NCBI GenBank assembly: GCA_029245245.1
Contig: JAQWPT010000033.1
Location: 299,957 to 363,956 of the forward strand
Source of the DNA: Phycisphaerales bacterium
GTDB taxonomy: Bacteria; Planctomycetota; Phycisphaerae; Phycisphaerales; SM1A02
Direction: 5' to 3'
DNA length: 64,000 nucleotides
Shown piece by piece: positions 34,724 to 43,714 of the stretch. Under the pieces are notes generated by a model that was not told where the DNA came from, did no database searches, and saw only the letters and a list, made by a program, of their open reading frames with translations. A program made the translations under genes and the position numbers. Positions within the stretch are counted from its first letter, which is position 1; every line of letters begins with the position of its first letter.

Positions 34724-37700
34724 ATCCCGCCTCGATCAATCCCACCGATCATCCGCTTTCGAGACACCGTGGCCGGGCAACGCTCTCGGCACCGGAAGTC
34801 ATCACCAAGGCCGTACTGGAGTGTCTTCCGAGCGTCTCCGTATTGTCCTTGACCGAGTGTCCCTCGCTCCAGTCATTGATTGAACTGCTTCGCATGCCGG
34901 AGATCCGTGACGTTCTCCGCATGAACCGGCTCCAGGTCATCACCAGTCCGGATGCCACCCGGGCCTTTGAACGAGCCGCCTGGGCTTCGCGAAGCAGCCG
35001 CCATGTTCTTGCCGTACTTGCCGGACCGACGGCCGCTTCCGCCGTAGCGGCGATTCGCAACTCGACCGTGCTGGCCCGCGTTCCCGGCGCCGCCATCGGC
35101 TGTGTCATCGAGGACAGGCATTCACTCAATGGAGTCGATGTGCCCGGCACGCTGCTCCTTCGATCACACCTGCCGGTCATCGCCGCCTCAAGCGTCGATC
35201 ACCTTCGCGACTGCGTTGAACATGCCCTGCGGCTGAGTCGTGCAGAACATGTTCCCGCGATCACGCTCGTTCACCCGACCACGCTTGAATCCGGTGCGAC
35301 GATCATCCTTCGCGCAAATCGTTCGGACGACGAGCCCGAGGACGTCGGTCTTCGCCATCGGCACCGGGGGCCGAGATGGACGGAGTCCGGAGGCGCCCTT
35401 CGAATGGGTCGGCGACTTGAGCTGAACACCCACCATGCCATCCCCAGTCCCGGTGATCCGTCGCCAGTTGGATTCATCACCGTCGGACCGATGCATCAGT
35501 CCCTCCAGCACGTGCTTTCCAGAATGGGACTCAGCGGCCGTGTTCCGCTGCTGCACCTGGGCCTGATACAGCCCATCGACGAGGCCGCGGTCAAGCGGCT
35601 CCTGGCACGATGCCGGAAGGTGATCGTGCTGGAGCCGATCTCCGGCACGGTGGAGGATCGCATTCTCACCTGCGCCGAGCGGATGCGATCCGATGATTCC
35701 TCGCTGGCCACGATCTGGGGACGACGACTCCCCAAGGCAGGAGACGAGCCGGAGGCGCCGACGTCCGACGAGCCCTCGCTGCACCCATCCATGCTCGCTC
35801 GCCGCCTCCTGCCGCTTCTTCAAGAGCTGAATCTTGATTCGATTCGTTCCACGCGGCTCGATCCGGAGCCTCCCGAGTTTCCGTTGCAGATCGATACGGG
35901 CGACCCCGTGCTCGGGCCCGATGCAATGAACCACCAGGTCCAGTTGCTGGCCACGATGCTCTTCGACTCCGTCACCGAAGAGGGAACATGGCTCGGTTCC
36001 ACGCAACTCGAGGAGGAAGAGGCCGCGGAGCAGGTCAATCCCGATCTCGTTCGCGTGAACCTTGATGGACTGGAGACGGGTCCGGGAGATGGGCGGCGCA
36101 TCAACCTGGAAACATGGTCGCATACCCGATTCGAACGATTCGGCGCACCCGCCGTCCGGCAGGCGGTCTCCAGTTCCAGCCAGCATCTGTTTCTCGTCAG
36201 CCAGTACCCGGGTGCCGACAAACAGGACATCGAGCGGCTTGCTCGAAGCATGGTCCCGCCCGGGCAAGCGGAACGCGTCATGATCCGAAGGGTCAACCTC
36301 GGCGAGCGGGACCGGGTCCTCCAGGTGATTCGGGAGATCATGCTGTCCACCCTCCATGGCCTCGTCGTCCTGGTCGATGGACCAGTCCCTCGCTACAGCG
36401 TTGATGCGGTCGAAGCCGCCCTGGACGAGATCGATCAGCGTGGATTCCAGGCGATGCAGCGTGTCATCTGGCCCTCGGACCGTGCCTGCGTGATCCGGCA
36501 GCAGCCATTGCAGGCGGAATCGGACGTGATCGAAGCCCGGCACGCCATGCCTGCGGAGACAACCTGGTCGATCGACCCCATCGCCTTGCGATGGCCGCCA
36601 CGGCTTGCGGGAAGGATTCGGCCGCTGGTCGAACAGATCGAGGTCTTCCGATCACAGGCCCCGATGCGTCGCACTGAAGCCGCGGGAAGTGGCATTCCGA
36701 CCCCGTCGCCCCGCCATGGCGATCACTCCCACTGGTGCGCCCATCTTTCCGGGCTCAGAGGCCATGCCCCGGGTGCCGGGATCCACCTGCTGGCGGACGC
36801 TGGCGAACGCATGGGGTACCGGATCCGGTATCGCTTCAATCCCAAGCCCATCGGAGCCGGTCGAAGCGCCTGGGCCCAGATCCTGTTTACGCGACACGAA
36901 GATGATCACTGGCATGATGGGCTTTCCTCGACCATTCCTTTTGGCGAAGCGGACCTGCTCCTGGGATTTGACCGTTCGGAAACGCTCCGGTCACTCGGCC
37001 CCCAGGAACTGCTCCGTGTCGGGTCCTCGGATCGCACCTGCGGCGTCGTGAACATCGGTCTCTTCGAGGACCAACTCGACCTCGGGCTCGCGGGCCAGGA
37101 TGTCCAGGCCATCGAGGCCTACCTTGCGTTCCGCCTTTCCGAGAGCGGGCAGTTCTTCGAATCCTTCACTGAACTCTGCCGGTATCGATTCCACAATGAG
37201 CGCATGGCCGACATAGTGCAGATCGGCGCCGCCTTCCAACTCGGCTGGATCCCGGCCACCGTCGATGCCATGACGGCCGCCGCCCGTTCACTTGAATCGC
37301 TTGGATTCGCCCGCTCACTGGAAGCCTTTGATTTCGGCCGGCGACTGGCCATCGACCCTGACCTGAATCGACGACATGTCGAGGACCATGCCGACGATGC
37401 CGCGAACCGGATCGTTCGCCGCTATGGACACGCCCTGCGCCGGACAGGACCCGGGCGACTCGCCCGCGCTGCCCGATTCCGCCGCCTCGTCCAGCGTACG
37501 CTCGTGGCCATGCCGGGCCTCCAGGAAACACGGCTGGGCCGCGAGGCCCGACGCGACCTGGTCATCGCCCTGCGCCGATGCATGGTCTGGCGCAGCTTCG
37601 AAGATGCCGAACGACTCTCCTTCGACATCACCGCCCTGTACCAGGCAGATCGCGGAGAGCGGGGGCGCCAGCTGACCCGGCTTGCCATACTTCCGCTTGC

Positions 37701-38196
37701 AGAGTCCATACTGATTCGTGACGCCATCTACATGGCCTCCATGGCGGTGAGCCCGGAGCATCGCCGCCGCACTCGTCAGCGACTGAACGTCAAGCGTGGA
37801 CGTGACGATCGAATCGAATCACGCTACCTGACGCGCATCGAACTCGTGCTCATTCGCTGGCGGTTCCGCCTCGATCTGCGTACAAGTGACTGGGCGACAC
37901 GCCTGCTTGCATCCATGCGACGCATCATCCCCCGAAACTGGCGTGGAACAAGCCGTGAACGCGGGATCAGGACGACGGTTCGTGACATCGTGCATCGAGC
38001 GACGAGAGAGAAGGAACGCTACGAACACTGGGCATCCGTGCTTGTGGAACTCAATTCCATGGCCCAGGACGGCAGACTTCGTCGAGCCTCCGTGGAGGAA
38101 CTGGATGAACTCGGGCGATTCGGAGGGCACGATGGCTCCGGTCAACTCGATGAAGCCGAGCAATCCGACCCGCGTGTGTCGCCGGACCCTTCATGA
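34720..38196 (+). CDS. Indolepyruvate:ferredoxin oxidoreductase-like protein lacking cofactor motifs
   Basis: 1158 aa without a stop or frameshift. Its domain order follows the long fused IorA/IorB-type 2-oxoacid:ferredoxin oxidoreductases. A pyrimidine-domain-like region lies at about 95-205. A domain II-like segment begins at about 249 (GFITVGPMHQSLQHVLSRMG) and includes LGLIQPIDEAAVKRLLARC and VIVLEP. A remnant of the TPP domain lies at 455-600. A gamma-type domain lies at 690-880, with FGEADLLLGFDRSE (about 738) and QIGAAFQLGWIPATVDAM (about 832). The features needed for catalysis are not seen: no CSGCPH-type cysteines, no usable GDGxxxH TPP loop and no CxxCxxC ferredoxin cluster. It is coupled to the HAD gene and overlaps rlmN by 55 bases. 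A non-catalytic or repurposed paralogue is likely. Confidence 0.62.
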   Translation: MNPASINPTDHPLSRHRGRATLSAPEVITKAVLECLPSVSVLSLTECPSLQSLIELLRMPEIRDVLRMNRLQVITSPDATRAFERAAWASRSSRHVLAVLAGPTAASAVAAIRNSTVLARVPGAAIGCVIEDRHSLNGVDVPGTLLLRSHLPVIAASSVDHLRDCVEHALRLSRAEHVPAITLVHPTTLESGATIILRANRSDDEPEDVGLRHRHRGPRWTESGGALRMGRRLELNTHHAIPSPGDPSPVGFITVGPMHQSLQHVLSRMGLSGRVPLLHLGLIQPIDEAAVKRLLARCRKVIVLEPISGTVEDRILTCAERMRSDDSSLATIWGRRLPKAGDEPEAPTSDEPSLHPSMLARRLLPLLQELNLDSIRSTRLDPEPPEFPLQIDTGDPVLGPDAMNHQVQLLATMLFDSVTEEGTWLGSTQLEEEEAAEQVNPDLVRVNLDGLETGPGDGRRINLETWSHTRFERFGAPAVRQAVSSSSQHLFLVSQYPGADKQDIERLARSMVPPGQAERVMIRRVNLGERDRVLQVIREIMLSTLHGLVVLVDGPVPRYSVDAVEAALDEIDQRGFQAMQRVIWPSDRACVIRQQPLQAESDVIEARHAMPAETTWSIDPIALRWPPRLAGRIRPLVEQIEVFRSQAPMRRTEAAGSGIPTPSPRHGDHSHWCAHLSGLRGHAPGAGIHLLADAGERMGYRIRYRFNPKPIGAGRSAWAQILFTRHEDDHWHDGLSSTIPFGEADLLLGFDRSETLRSLGPQELLRVGSSDRTCGVVNIGLFEDQLDLGLAGQDVQAIEAYLAFRLSESGQFFESFTELCRYRFHNERMADIVQIGAAFQLGWIPATVDAMTAAARSLESLGFARSLEAFDFGRRLAIDPDLNRRHVEDHADDAANRIVRRYGHALRRTGPGRLARAARFRRLVQRTLVAMPGLQETRLGREARRDLVIALRRCMVWRSFEDAERLSFDITALYQADRGERGRQLTRLAILPLAESILIRDAIYMASMAVSPEHRRRTRQRLNVKRGRDDRIESRYLTRIELVLIRWRFRLDLRTSDWATRLLASMRRIIPRNWRGTSRERGIRTTVRDIVHRATREKERYEHWASVLVELNSMAQDGRLRRASVEELDELGRFGGHDGSGQLDEAEQSDPRVSPDPS

Positions 38197-39254
38197 CGCA
38201 GTTGTCCGCAGGCCGCGGCGATGTCCCGGCCCCGGCTGGCCCGGATGTGGGTGTTGACGCCGCCTTCACGCAGGATCGACTGGAATCGATGCACCGCATC
38301 ATTCTCGGGACGGCGATAGGGGAGCCCATCAACTTCGTTGTAACGAATCAGATTGACGTTGGCCCGCATTGACCTCGCCAGTTCGACAAGTTCGGACGCG
38401 TGCTCCGACCGGTCATTGACCCCGCCGAGCAGGATGTATTCGAGAGTGACTTCCCGTCCGGTCTTCTGAAACCAGCCATCGCAGGCATCGAGCAGTTCGT
38501 CGATCGTCGAATATTCCGCCCATGGAATCAGTTCACGGCGAAGTTCGTCGTTCGGAGCATGCAGGCTCAGGGCAAGGGTCACCGGGATGTCGAACGATTC
38601 GAGCTTTCGGATCGCCGCGGGAAGTCCCACGGTCGAGATGGTGATTCGCCTCGCACCGATGCCGTAACCCCAATCGGCATTGAGAGTCCGTATCGCGTCG
38701 AAGACCGCTGTTGCGTTCGCCAGCGGCTCGCCCATGCCCATGAACACGATGTTCGTGATCCGGTCCGCGCCCTGCAGATGCTGAAGATGATGCACCTGTT
38801 CGACGATGTGTCCCGATGTGAGATTCCGATCGAGCCCGCCCAGTCCGGAAGCACAGAATCGGCAGCCGACGGGGCATCCCACCTGGGATGAGACGCAGGC
38901 CGTTCGGCGTCGTTCGGTGGGAATCATGACCGTTTCCGTGCGACGGTCCCGTGCCCCGGGGTCATCGACCAGCGGCAGCGACGAGGCTGGAGCATCCCAG
39001 TCGATAAGCACCTTTCGCGTGCCATCGGTCGCGTCCTGCCGTGTCACGACGCTGCCGCGTGTGAATTGCACCAGGCCACGCAGGCGATCCCGCGTCGGCG
39101 CGGAGAGATTCGTCATGGCTTCCAGGTCCGTGATGCCGTGGCGGTAGACCCATTGCAGCAACTGGTCGGCGACGTACCCCGGCAGATCGTGCGGCTCAAG
39201 GTGCGAACGCAGTTCGCGTGGAGTGCACTGGAAGATGTGCAATGGTTCAGCCAT
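38142..39254 (-). CDS. rlmN: 23S rRNA/tRNA (adenine-C2)-methyltransferase
   Basis: 370 aa radical-SAM enzyme methylating A2503 of 23S rRNA and A37 of some tRNAs. The cluster-binding cysteines C127, C131 and C134 lie in GCPVGCRFC. The methyl-carrying Cys near the C-terminus is in IAAACGQL (about residue 352). GMGEPLAN and SLHAPND are also recognisable. The ATG at 39254 gives the standard N-terminus; a longer frame reaches 39302 and would overlap ispH. The last 55 bases overlap the convergent oxidoreductase-like gene, with a short non-conserved tail (GSGDTRGSD) encoded there. Confidence 0.95.
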   Translation of the reverse strand: MAEPLHIFQCTPRELRSHLEPHDLPGYVADQLLQWVYRHGITDLEAMTNLSAPTRDRLRGLVQFTRGSVVTRQDATDGTRKVLIDWDAPASSLPLVDDPGARDRRTETVMIPTERRRTACVSSQVGCPVGCRFCASGLGGLDRNLTSGHIVEQVHHLQHLQGADRITNIVFMGMGEPLANATAVFDAIRTLNADWGYGIGARRITISTVGLPAAIRKLESFDIPVTLALSLHAPNDELRRELIPWAEYSTIDELLDACDGWFQKTGREVTLEYILLGGVNDRSEHASELVELARSMRANVNLIRYNEVDGLPYRRPENDAVHRFQSILREGGVNTHIRASRGRDIAAACGQLRHEGSGDTRGSDCSASSS

Positions 39255-39288
39255 GGATGGGACCGCCGATTCGCTCGTGGCGCCGGAT

Positions 39289-40347
39289 TCAGCCGGCCGC
39301 ACTGACCGTCAGGTCGACCACGCTGTAGGGGATGCCGTGGTCATCGAGAAACCGGTTCGTCGATGCCATGTCGTCCATCGTGATCCGCCGTCCCTCGGGG
39401 TCGATGTCGCGTGTCCGCATGAACTTCTTGAGGGTTCCCGGCAGGCCGAACTCCACGCTCTCGTGGAAGATGTCGTGCTGTTCGATGACGCCTCCATGAT
39501 CCTGGATCAGCCGGAGGATCAACGACTGCACGAGATCCTCGGGAGCACTGGCCCCGGCGGTGACCAGGACGGACTCCGCATTCTTGACCATCGCTGCCGA
39601 GAGCTCTTCAACATCGTCGATCAGGAATGCGGTGGTTCCAGTGGCTTCGGCGATCTCGGTCAATCGCAGCGAGTTGGACGAGTTGCGACTTCCGACCACC
39701 AGGACCACGTCGCACTCCGGTGCGAGCACGCGGACGGCCCGCTGCCGGTTGGTCGTCGCGTAGCAGATGTCTTCGCTGGGAGGCGAGTTGATGCCCGGGA
39801 ACTCCTTCTTGAGCGCGTCGATGATCGTGCTCGCGTCATCCATGCTCAAGGTGGTCTGCGTCAGGTAGATGAGCTTGGCTGGGTCATCGACATTGAGCGA
39901 TGCGATGGAATCGACGGAATCGACGACCTGGATCGAGTCCGGTGCCTCCCCGCGGGTGCCGATGATCTCCTGGTGATCATGATGTCCAACGAGCAGAATC
40001 TGCCAGCCGCGCTTGGCGTACCGGATGGCCTCGGCATGGACCTTCGTCACCAATGGGCAGGTCGCATCGATCGTGGTGAGGTTGCGGCCTGCTGCCGCTT
40101 CGCGGACGGCCGGACTGACGCCGTGGGCACTGAAGACGATGATCGAATTCTCAGGTACGTCGGCGATGTCTTCGACGAAGGTCACCCCCAGGTTCTTGAA
40201 CCGGTTCACGACATGCAGGTTGTGCACGATCTCGTGGTACACGTAGATCGGCTCACCTTCGAGTATGTCCAGGAGCTGATCGACGACGTCGATCGCCATG
40301 TAGACGCCGGCACAGAAGCCTCGTGGATTGGCCAGGATCAGTCGCAT
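39289..40347 (-). CDS. ispH: 4-hydroxy-3-methylbut-2-enyl diphosphate reductase
   Basis: 352 aa [4Fe-4S] enzyme, last step of the MEP isoprenoid pathway, giving IPP and DMAPP. The cluster cysteines are C12 (GFCAG), C97 (DATCPLV) and C195 (ICYATTNRQ). HEIVHN, SAHGVSP, GHHDHQEIIGT and VGSRNSSNS are the substrate-binding segments. The length is a little above E. coli's 316. Transcribed away from the hpnC-hpnD-hpnE operon, it supplies the C5 units that, after prenyl-chain synthesis, those enzymes join. Confidence 0.96.
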   Translation of the reverse strand: MRLILANPRGFCAGVYMAIDVVDQLLDILEGEPIYVYHEIVHNLHVVNRFKNLGVTFVEDIADVPENSIIVFSAHGVSPAVREAAAGRNLTTIDATCPLVTKVHAEAIRYAKRGWQILLVGHHDHQEIIGTRGEAPDSIQVVDSVDSIASLNVDDPAKLIYLTQTTLSMDDASTIIDALKKEFPGINSPPSEDICYATTNRQRAVRVLAPECDVVLVVGSRNSSNSLRLTEIAEATGTTAFLIDDVEELSAAMVKNAESVLVTAGASAPEDLVQSLILRLIQDHGGVIEQHDIFHESVEFGLPGTLKKFMRTRDIDPEGRRITMDDMASTNRFLDDHGIPYSVVDLTVSAAG

Positions 40348-40473
40348 GCAAGCAATGCCTCCAGCCCCTGATGATACCCGTCCATCCCTGTGGCGGCGAC
40401 CATCGATCCCTCGATTGTCCCGGGGTCGATGATGCAGGTACACTTGGCACCTGCCCCGGAAGGGCACCACGCC

Positions 40474-41433
40474 ATGACCAGACCTGCTTCCACACCCGTC
40501 GTCGACCTCCTGGACCGCTGGGGGCCGGGCCACTGCTCCTCGATGGGCCTCGAGGAGGCCCGCTCCTACTGCAGGGATCTTGCGCTCTGCCATGGTGAGA
40601 ACTTCAGCGTTCTCAGCCGATTCGTTCCTGCCCGGATGCACGAGGGAATGTGCGCCGTGTACGCCTTCTGCCGCTGGGCCGACGATCTTGGCGATGAAAC
40701 CGGCGATCGAGATCGATCCGCCGAACTGCTGGCCTGGTGGCGATCGGAACTTGACCACTGCTTCCAGGGGTCGCCACGGCACCCGGTCTTCATCGCACTG
40801 GCCCCGGTGATCGAACGACATGGCCTCATCTCCGCCCCCTTCGAGCACCTCATCGGAGCCTTCCAATCCGACCAGCTCGTCTCACGCCATGACACCTGGG
40901 AGCAGGTACTCGACTACTGCCGCGGCAGCGCCGACCCTGTCGGCCGCCTGGTCCTTGCCCTTGCCGATGAGCCCTGTACGCAGGAACAGCTCGACGCCAG
41001 CGACGCGATCTGCACCGCACTGCAACTGACCAATCACTGGCAGGACGTCAAGCGGGACCTCCTCCAGCGCGATCGGATCTACCTCCCACGAGAACTCCAC
41101 GACATCGACTCCTTCGACGAGCGACTCCTGTCCACTGTCACGGTGGGCCACGCACCCGATCCCGACTTCCTCGATGCGTACCGTGCCCTCGTCCGAGAGT
41201 GCGCAGATCGAACCTGGACGCTCTTTGATCAAGGCCGGCCGCTGCTGTCCATGGTGTCCCCCGAAATTCGTCCGATCCTCTGGCTCTTCCACGCCGGTGG
41301 CACCTCGGTCCTGCGGCGGATCGAGCTGTGGAACTGCGAAACCTGTCTCGATCGACCTCGCCTGGGGCCACTGGCGAAGCTGCTGCTGGTGCTCCGGGCT
41401 CGCCGTGCATCACGCGTGGAGGTGGCGGCTTGA
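40474..41433 (+). CDS. hpnC: Squalene synthase HpnC (presqualene diphosphate-converting)
   Basis: 319 aa trans-isoprenyl diphosphate synthase-like protein. The first Asp-rich motif is YAFCRWADDLGDE (about 64-76) and the second is LTNHWQDVKRDLLQRDRIYLP (around 185). The HpnC/D/E set makes squalene from farnesyl diphosphate through presqualene diphosphate and hydroxysqualene; HpnC performs the hydroxysqualene step. An ATG further upstream is ignored because the ATG at 40474 starts the conserved region. Its stop overlaps the TTG start of hpnD. Confidence 0.92.
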   Translation: MTRPASTPVVDLLDRWGPGHCSSMGLEEARSYCRDLALCHGENFSVLSRFVPARMHEGMCAVYAFCRWADDLGDETGDRDRSAELLAWWRSELDHCFQGSPRHPVFIALAPVIERHGLISAPFEHLIGAFQSDQLVSRHDTWEQVLDYCRGSADPVGRLVLALADEPCTQEQLDASDAICTALQLTNHWQDVKRDLLQRDRIYLPRELHDIDSFDERLLSTVTVGHAPDPDFLDAYRALVRECADRTWTLFDQGRPLLSMVSPEIRPILWLFHAGGTSVLRRIELWNCETCLDRPRLGPLAKLLLVLRARRASRVEVAA

Positions 41434-42317
41434 GCACCACCCGCACGTCCATGGATGCCGCCCTCGAGCACTGCCGTGTCATCACGCGGTCCCGGGCCCG
41501 GAACTTCTACTACGGACTCAAACTGCTTCCCGAGCCTCGTCGATCCGCCCTCTACGCCATCTACGCCTGGATGCGCCGCGCCGACGACATCATCGACGAC
41601 GCCCTCACGCCGCACGATGCACGTCGCGATCTCGATCACTTCACGACCCTCACCAAGGACTCGTTCGAACAAGGAATCTTCACGTCCGACCCGATGTGGA
41701 TGGCGTTCGCCGAGACCGCACGCACCTTCAATCTGAAACCTGCGCCGTTTCTCGACATGATCCAGGGCCAACTGGCCGATCTCGAGGAACGCACCATCGA
41801 GACCACCGAAGACCTCTTCACCTACTGCCGGCAGGTGGCTTCGACCGTCGGCCTCGTCTGCATCGAGATCTGGGGATACGACGACCCCGCCGCCACCGAT
41901 CTCGCCGTGGATCGCGGCATCGCGTTCCAGCTGACGAACATTCTTCGTGATGTGAAGGAAGACGTCCAACTGGGTCGGTGCTACCTCCCGGCCCAGCAGT
42001 TGCGTGAAGCGGGCATTGCCGCAGACGATCTTGTCCAGTGGCGACCTTCGGATCGATGTGAAGCGATCATCACCGGCTGGATCGACATCGCCCGCGACCA
42101 CTACGAACGATCGGCTCCGCTGGACGGCATGATCGACGCCGCCTGTCGACCCACCCTGTGGGCCATGACCACCATCTACCGGGAACTGCTTGATCGCATC
42201 GCCCGTGACCCGCGGCGCGTGGTGGATGATCGCCGCATTCGACTCAATGCGCTGCACAAGACCTCGATCGCCTTCAAGGCGAAATGGATGGCGCGTTCCG
42301 GCAGTTCGTCGCGATGA
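41430..42317 (+). CDS. hpnD: Presqualene diphosphate synthase HpnD
   Basis: 295 aa. It condenses two farnesyl diphosphates. It carries YAIYAWMRRADDIIDD with the first Asp motif and LTNILRDVKEDVQLGRCYLP with the second. TTG at 41430 is chosen because GGAGGTG (41418-41424) is five bases before it and it overlaps the hpnC stop (TTGA); an ATG at 41451 is the alternative, with no ribosome site. The stop overlaps the hpnE start by the common ATGA form, so all three proteins are co-translated. Confidence 0.92.
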   Translation: MSTTRTSMDAALEHCRVITRSRARNFYYGLKLLPEPRRSALYAIYAWMRRADDIIDDALTPHDARRDLDHFTTLTKDSFEQGIFTSDPMWMAFAETARTFNLKPAPFLDMIQGQLADLEERTIETTEDLFTYCRQVASTVGLVCIEIWGYDDPAATDLAVDRGIAFQLTNILRDVKEDVQLGRCYLPAQQLREAGIAADDLVQWRPSDRCEAIITGWIDIARDHYERSAPLDGMIDAACRPTLWAMTTIYRELLDRIARDPRRVVDDRRIRLNALHKTSIAFKAKWMARSGSSSR

Positions 42318-43714
42318 ATCGCCAGGTCGTCATCATCGGCGGGGGACTGGCTGGCATTGCCGCCGCGATCCGCCTTGCCGATGACGGCCATGTCCCCAGG
42401 ATTCTCGAGACTCGTCGCAAGCTTGGTGGACGAGCCACGAGTTTCGACGACCCTCGTTCCGGTGTCACGCTCGACAATTGCCAGCATGTCCTCATGGGAT
42501 GCTGCACCAACCTGCAGGACCTCTACCAGCGACTCGGGGTTCTGGATCGGATCGGGTGGCACGAACAGCTTCACTGGCTGCGTGAGGACGGCGGCATTGA
42601 TTCACTTCGGCCCGACCCGCTTCCGGCTCCGTTGCACCAGGCCCGGTCCCTGCTTCGAATGCGGCTGCTGGACCGTGTCGCCAAGCGGGAAGTGCGACGA
42701 GCGATGTGGAGGATGATCCGCATGGGCGCTGCGGGACGACTGCAGTGGCGGGGCCGGACTTTCCTCGACTTCCTGCGCGATCAGCGACAGTCCGACGATG
42801 TCATCCACCTCTTCTGGGACACGATCATCATCAGCGCCTGCAACCTGGAATCCGCCCGGGTCGCTGCCGTGCACGGCATCCAGGTCTTCCAGGAGGCGTT
42901 TCTGCCCGGTCGCTTCGCTGGCGTGGTGGGAATACCGGATGTCCCGCTCCGTGAGCTCTACGATCCGGCCCGCTCCATCATCGAGAACGCCGGTGGCACG
43001 ATCGACCTGGGATGCTCCGTACGGTCCATCGGCTTCGAGGGCCGCTCCGTCGCGTCCGTCGTCACCGCAGACGGGCCGATCGAGGCCGCGACCGTGATTT
43101 CCACCGTTCCACCGGATCGCCTTGCCAAGATCCTGCCGGATCGGCTCCACGCCACCGACGCACGAACCGCCAACCTCGACGCGTTTGAATCGAGCCCGAT
43201 CCTCGGTGTCCACCTCCAGTTGGAACAGCCCATCACCGACCTGCCGCACCTGGTTCTGGCCGGACGGCCGGTCCACTGGATGTTCAACAAGGGGACCGAC
43301 GAGGACGGCCACCAGCACCTGCATGCCGTCATCAGCGCCGCCGACGACTGGATGGAACTTTCCGAGCAGGAGATCGTCCATCGCGTGGTGGATGAACTCG
43401 CCCGGGCCTTTCCATGCATCAAGGACACCACGATGCTGGCCGCTCGATCCGTCAAGGAGAAGCGAGCCACCTTTGCAGCCACGCCGCATGTTGAATCAAA
43501 GCGACCTTCCGCCGGGCCGTCGGTGCTTGGCGCCGATGGCGGAGACCTCCAGGGGCTCTACCTCGCCGGCGACTGGTGCGACACCGGATGGCCGGCCACG
43601 ATGGAGGGAGCCGTGCGCAGCGGGTACAACGCAGCCGCCGCGATCAACGGTGACGGTGGACTCGTCGATGAACTCCGACCCGGCCCATTGGCCTCGCTCC
43701 TCGGTCTTCGCTGA
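42314..43714 (+). CDS. hpnE: Hydroxysqualene dehydroxylase HpnE
   Basis: 466 aa FAD-dependent protein. VVIIGGGLAGIAAAIRLADDGH (start of the protein) is the dinucleotide-binding fold, followed by ETRRKLGGRATSF. The C-terminal FAD-contact segment GLYLAGDWCDTGWPATMEGAVRSG is clear. It reduces hydroxysqualene to squalene, completing the HpnCDE route. No squalene-hopene cyclase gene lies in the window. The stop directly abuts the stop of the convergent peptidase gene. Confidence 0.93.
   Translation: MNRQVVIIGGGLAGIAAAIRLADDGHVPRILETRRKLGGRATSFDDPRSGVTLDNCQHVLMGCCTNLQDLYQRLGVLDRIGWHEQLHWLREDGGIDSLRPDPLPAPLHQARSLLRMRLLDRVAKREVRRAMWRMIRMGAAGRLQWRGRTFLDFLRDQRQSDDVIHLFWDTIIISACNLESARVAAVHGIQVFQEAFLPGRFAGVVGIPDVPLRELYDPARSIIENAGGTIDLGCSVRSIGFEGRSVASVVTADGPIEAATVISTVPPDRLAKILPDRLHATDARTANLDAFESSPILGVHLQLEQPITDLPHLVLAGRPVHWMFNKGTDEDGHQHLHAVISAADDWMELSEQEIVHRVVDELARAFPCIKDTTMLAARSVKEKRATFAATPHVESKRPSAGPSVLGADGGDLQGLYLAGDWCDTGWPATMEGAVRSGYNAAAAINGDGGLVDELRPGPLASLLGLR

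Noticed and set aside
35188..36543. A 451-codon minus-strand open frame opposite the oxidoreductase-like gene
   Set aside because: Considered because the plus-strand gene is degenerate in motifs, but the plus frame shows clear family segments and domain order, and the minus frame shows none.
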